DNA of 64,000 nt from Mimachlamys varia (lineage: Eukaryota; Mollusca; Bivalvia; Pectinida; Pectinidae): NCBI GenBank assembly GCA_947623455.1, contig OX392532.1:48115058-48179057 (forward strand). Direction: 5' to 3'. The translations under genes and the position numbers were made by a program. The notes beneath the pieces were generated by a model. That model ran no database searches. It was given only the letters and a program-made list of their open reading frames with translations, and was not told the origin of the DNA. This document shows positions 59,512-64,000 of this stretch, piece after piece. Position 1 is the stretch's first letter. The number at the start of each line of letters is the position of its first letter.

Positions 59512-62500
59512 ATACACACCTTCTGTTACACACCTTCTGTAACACACCTTCTGTTATACACCTTCTGTAACACACCTTCTGTTACACACATTCTGTAACA
59601 CACCTTCTGTTACACACCTTCTGTAACACACCTTCTGTTACACACCTTCTGTTACACATTTTCTGTTACACATCTTCTGTTACACACCTTCTGTTACACA
59701 CCTTCTGTTACACACCTTCTGTAACACACCTTCTGTTACACACCTTCTGTTACACACCTTCTGTAACAAACCTTCTGTTACACACCTTCTGTAACACACC
59801 TTCTGTTACACACCTTCTGTAACACACCTTCTGTTACACACCTTCTGTTACACACCTTCTGTTACATACCTTCTGTTTCACACCTTCTGTTACACACCTT
59901 CTGTTACACACCTTCTGTTACACACCTTCTGTAACCTACCTTCTGTTACACACCTTCTGTTACACACCTTTTGTTACATACCTTCTGTTACACACCTTCT
60001 GTTATACACCTTCTGCTACACACCTTCTGTTACACACATTCTGTTACACACCTTCTGTAACACACCTTCCGTTACACACCTTCTGTTACACACCTTCTGT
60101 TACACACCTTCTGTTACACACCTTCTGTAACACACCTTCTGTAACACACCTTCCGTTACACACCTTCTGTTACACACCTTCTGTTACACACCTTCTGTAA
60201 CACACCTTCTGTAACACACCTTCTGCTACACACCTTCTGTTACAAACCTTCTGTAACACACCTTCTGTAACACACCTTCTGTTACACACCTTCTGTTACA
60301 CACCTTCTGTAACACACCTTCCGTTACACACCTTCTGTTACACACCTTCTGTTACACACCTTCTGTTACACACCTCCTGTAACACACCTTCTGTTACACA
60401 CCTTCTATTACACACATTCTGTTGCACACCTTCTGTAACACACAGCTTGTGTTACACACCTTCTGTTACACACCTTCTGTTACACACCTTCTGTAACACA
60501 CCTTCTGTTACATACCTTCTGTTACACACCTTCTGTTACACATCTTCTGTAACACACCTTGTGTTACACACCTTCTGTAACACACCTTCTGTTACACACC
60601 TTCTCTAACACACCTTCTGTAACACACCTTCTGTTACACACCTTCTGTAGCACACCTTCTGTTACACACCTTCTGTTACACACATTCTGTTACACACATT
60701 CTGTTACACACATTCTGTTACATACCTTCTGTTACACACCTTCTGTTACACACCTTCTGTTACACACCTTCTGTTACACACCTTCTGTAACACACCTTCT
60801 GTTACACACCTTCTGTTACACACCTTCTGTTACACCCCTTCTGTTACACACATTCTGTTACACACATTCTGTTACACACCTTCTGTAACACACCTTCTGT
60901 TACACACCTTCTGTAACACACCTTCTGTTATACACCTTCTGTTATACACCTTCTGTAACACACATTCTGTTATACACCTTCTGTAACAAACATTCTGTTA
61001 TACACCTTCTGTAACACACCTTCTGTTATACACCTTCTGTTACACACCTTCTGTAACACACATTCTGTTACACATCTTCTGTAACACACCTTCTGTAACA
61101 CACCTTCTGTAACACACCTTCTGTAACACACCTTCTGTAACACACCTTCTGTTACACACCTTCTGTTACATACCTTCTGTAACACACCTTCTGTTACACA
61201 CCTTCTGTTACATACCTTCTGTAACACACCTTCTGTTACACACCTTCTGTAACACACCTTCTGTAACACACCTTCTGTTACATACCTTCTGTTACACACC
61301 TTCTGTTACACACCTTCTGTTACACACCTTCTGTAACACACCTTCTGTAACACACCTTCTGTAACACACTTTCTGTTACACACCTTCTTTAACACACAGC
61401 TTGTGTTACACACCTTCTGTTACATACCTTCTGTTACACACCTTCTGTTACACACCTTCTGTTACACACCTTCTGTTACACACCTTCTGTTACACACTTT
61501 CTGTTACAAACCTTCTGTAACACACCTTCTGTTATAAACCTTCTGTAACACACCTTCTGTTACACACCTTCTGTAACACACCCTCTGTAACATACCTTCT
61601 GTTACACACCTTCTGTAACACACCTTCTGTAACACACCTTCTGTAACAAACCTTCTGTTACACACCTTCTGTTACACACTTTCTGTTACACACCTTCTTT
61701 AACACACAGCTTGTGTTACACACCTTCTGTTACATACCTTCTGTTACACACCTTCTGTTACACACCTTCTGTTACACACCTTCTGTTACACACTTTCTGT
61801 TACACACCTTCTGTAACACACCTTCTGTTATAAACCTTCTGTAACACACCTTCTGTTACACACCTTCTGTAACACACCCTCTGTAACATACCTTCTGTTA
61901 CACACCTTCTGTAACACACCTTCTGTAACACACCTTCTGTAACAAACCTTCTGTTACACACCTTCTGTAACACACCTTTTGTAACACACCTTCTGTTACA
62001 CACCTTCTGTTACACACCTTCTGTTACACACATTCTGTTACACACCTTCTGTAACACACAGCTTGTGTTACACACCTTCTATTACATACCTTCTGTTCCA
62101 CACTTTTTGTTACACACCTTCTGTAACACATCTTCTGTTACACACCTTCTGTTACACACCTTCTGTAACACACCTTCTGTTACACACCTTCTGTAACACA
62201 CCTTCTGTTACACACCTTCTGTAACACACCTTCTGTAACACACAGCTTGTGTTACACATCTTCTGTTACACACCTTCTGTTACACATTTTCTGTTACACA
62301 CCTTCTGTAACACACCTTCTGTTACACACCTTCTGTTACACACCTTCTGTAACACACCTTCTGTAACACACCTTCTGTTACACACCTTCTGTTACACACC
62401 TTCTGTTACACACCTTCTGTTACACACCTTCTGTAACACACCTTCTGTAACACACCTTCTGTTACACACCTTCTGTTACACACCTTCTGTTACACATCTT

Positions 62501-63103
62501 CTGTTACACACCTTCTGTAACACACCTTCTGTTACACATCTTCTGTTACACACCTTCTGTTACACATCTTCTGTTACACACCTTCTGTAACACACCTTCT
62601 GTTACACACCTTTTGTTACACACCTTCTGTTATACACCTTCTGTAACACACATTCTGTTACACACCTTCTGTTATACACCTTCTGTAACACACCTTCTGT
62701 AACACACCTTCTGTAACACACCTTCTGTTACACACCTTTTGTTACACACCTTCTGTTACACACTTTCTGTAACACACCTTCTGTTACACACCTTTTGTTA
62801 CACACCTTCTGTTACACACCTTCTGTTACACACCTTCTGTTACACACCTTCTGTAACGCACCTTCTGTTACACACCTTCTGTAACACACCTTTTGTTACA
62901 CACCTTCTGTAACACACCTTCTGTTATACACCTTCTGTAACACACATTCTGTTACACACCTTCTGTTACACACCTTCTGTTACACACCTTCTGTTATACA
63001 CCTTCTGTAACACACATTCTGTTACACACCTTCTGTTACACACCTTCTGTTACACACCTTCTGTAACACACCTTCTGTTACACACCTTCTGTAACACCTT
63101 CTA
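59512..63103. repeat. 3.6-kb array of 14-bp units, about 256 copies
   Basis: The unit is CACACCTTCTGTWA, where W is T or A, with rarer CATACC, CACATT and TTTTGT variants. A distinct interruption, AACACACAGCTTGTGTTACAC, recurs at about 60438, 61391, 61701, 62053 and 62238. The blocks after 61391 and 61701 are near copies offset by 310 bp. The long frames on both strands (VTHLLLHTFCYTPS; RRCVTEGVLQKVC) arise because three units make 42 bp. Confidence 0.95.
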
Positions 63104-63484
63104 AGTGTTTTGGTGATGTCATTCCAATCCAAGTGATACCAATTATTAATAATTCATAAATGACTGCTGAGATTGATTTAAACTTTATTGCATTCCTCAT
63201 TAAGATACATAACAGTCAAAAAAGTGCAACGGAAACCGGAGCAAGATTAAAATAAACTTGATTTCATTCCAAATCAAAATATGTAGCAGTCAAACAAAGT
63301 ACAAAGGATGAAGATCCGACGACATCAAAATTATAATATTTTGCATAAATCCGTTCCAAAAATGATGATTTCTAATAATTTTCTTTAGAAATCATGCGAA
63401 ATAAAATTAAATGTACCTGTACAATAATGAGTAATGACTTGTTTATTGTTTGTTTTGTGTTTAGCTAACCTGGCCAGGCCAAAT
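63104..63484. other. Non-coding, no feature seen
   Basis: AT-rich sequence after the array; nothing recognised. Confidence 0.5.
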
Positions 63485-63720
63485 GAGCGTATGTAATGGT
63501 GCGGCGACCGTCATCCGTCCGTCCGTCCGTCAACTTTTCCTTTAAACGACTTCTTCTAAAATACTGGAAGGCCTAGGGACATGAAATTTGGCTTGTAGCT
63601 TTCTTTGAAGGAGCTGGACAAAGTTTGATAAAAAAAAACAACTTTCAAGGTCACAGGGGTCAAATATATCGAAACCTTCAAACGACTTCTTCTGAAGACC
63701 TTATATTTGACTAGTAGCTC
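63485..63720 (+). repeat. Dispersed repeat with GTCC run and TCAAGGTCACAGGGGTCAAA block
   Basis: CCGTCCGTCCGTCCGTCAAC, then CTTTAAACGACTTCTTCT (present twice, at about 63541 and 63678), then TTCAAGGTCACAGGGGTCAA. This arrangement is that of an abundant interspersed repeat in molluscan DNA (from general knowledge, not searched). The terminal structure is not visible. Confidence 0.5.
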
Positions 63721-63804
63721 TCTTGTTGATTCTTACCCCAGTTGAAGCGTGTAGACGGTGTATCTTTGTACGAAAACAATATTACACACAGAGAAAAAAA
63801 AACA

Positions 63805-63900
63805 TGGGTTGGCATTGGACGTCCGATCATAGAATCGAGTCGCGGCGGTCTCCCTCAAAGGCAAGTGCGCTATCCACTGCGCCACTCCAGCACCCAACTG
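63805..63900 (-). repeat. tRNA-derived SINE head
   Basis: On the minus strand, GTGCTGGAGTGGCGCAGTGG then ATAGCGCACTTGCCTTTGAG gives a good A box. The B box GACTCGATTCTATG is degenerate. It shares GTGGATAGCGCACTT with the SINE at 1372. The acceptor stem does not pair, so it is not a tRNA gene. Confidence 0.6.
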
Positions 63901-64000
63901 TTCACGCTTCAGTAATCTACACCAAAGTATTCATAATACTGTTGTTCTATTTTGAGTGATATCTAAAAGACATTTTACCAAGATGCTGTCACGTCATTCG

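Noticed and set aside
59512..63103. Long open frames such as 60559-60888 (+), 60970-61299 (-), 62249-62590 (+)
   Set aside because: They are translations of the 14-bp array on both strands, open only because three units make 42 bp; no non-repeat sequence is included.
1..64000. A novel multi-gene system such as a biosynthetic or defence cluster
   Set aside because: Only one gene is supported; everything else is repeats or featureless non-coding DNA.

Overview
This window is AT-rich animal nuclear DNA. It has long introns with canonical GT-AG splice sites and a dense mix of tRNA-derived SINEs, palindromic non-autonomous DNA transposons (MITEs) and minisatellites. The SINE central-domain sequence, the frequent TACATGTA-type motifs and a GTCC-repeat-bearing dispersed family near the right end suggest a mollusc, probably a bivalve. 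That placement is inference from repeat character, not from a marker gene.

One gene is well supported: the 3' part of a GAS2-like (GAS2L / Drosophila pickled-eggs type) cytoskeletal linker on the + strand. Four exons join in phase: 23197-23304 and 26765-26861 (the zinc-binding GAR domain, microtubule-binding), 35208-35772 (basic Ser/Pro-rich tail) and 48138-51726 (long disordered tail with EB1-binding SxIP motifs, ending in a stop). Together they give 4359 nt, i.e. 1452 residues plus stop. The N-terminal actin-binding CH domain expected of the family was not found in the 23 kb upstream. Two alternative first exons are proposed. One is acidic, at 22756-22836, and would give a CH-less form that keeps the GAR domain. 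The other, at 45048-45229, has a TATA-like box, a good start context and a donor in the right phase, and would give a tail-only form. A 3'UTR hairpin lies about 0.5 kb past the stop.

Layout: 1-22.7 kb has no supported gene and holds SINEs, MITEs and a 33-bp array. The gene runs from about 22.7 to 52.5 kb, and its introns carry more MITEs. Intron 3 (12.4 kb) alone holds a 1.7-kb array of 26/32-bp units, a 2.05-kb 41-bp satellite with an 18-monomer higher-order repeat, a 111-bp array and a long inverted-repeat element. From 52.6 to 64 kb there are a 26-bp array, nested MITEs, and a 3.6-kb 14-bp array (59.5-63.1 kb).

The most informative repeat observations are: a nested insertion showing that the main MITE family duplicates TTAA; a hAT-like MITE with an intact 8-bp target duplication; and MITEs sitting at the junctions of local duplications and arrays. 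I see no evidence of a new multi-gene system. The interest lies in the GAS2L isoform architecture and the repeat dynamics.
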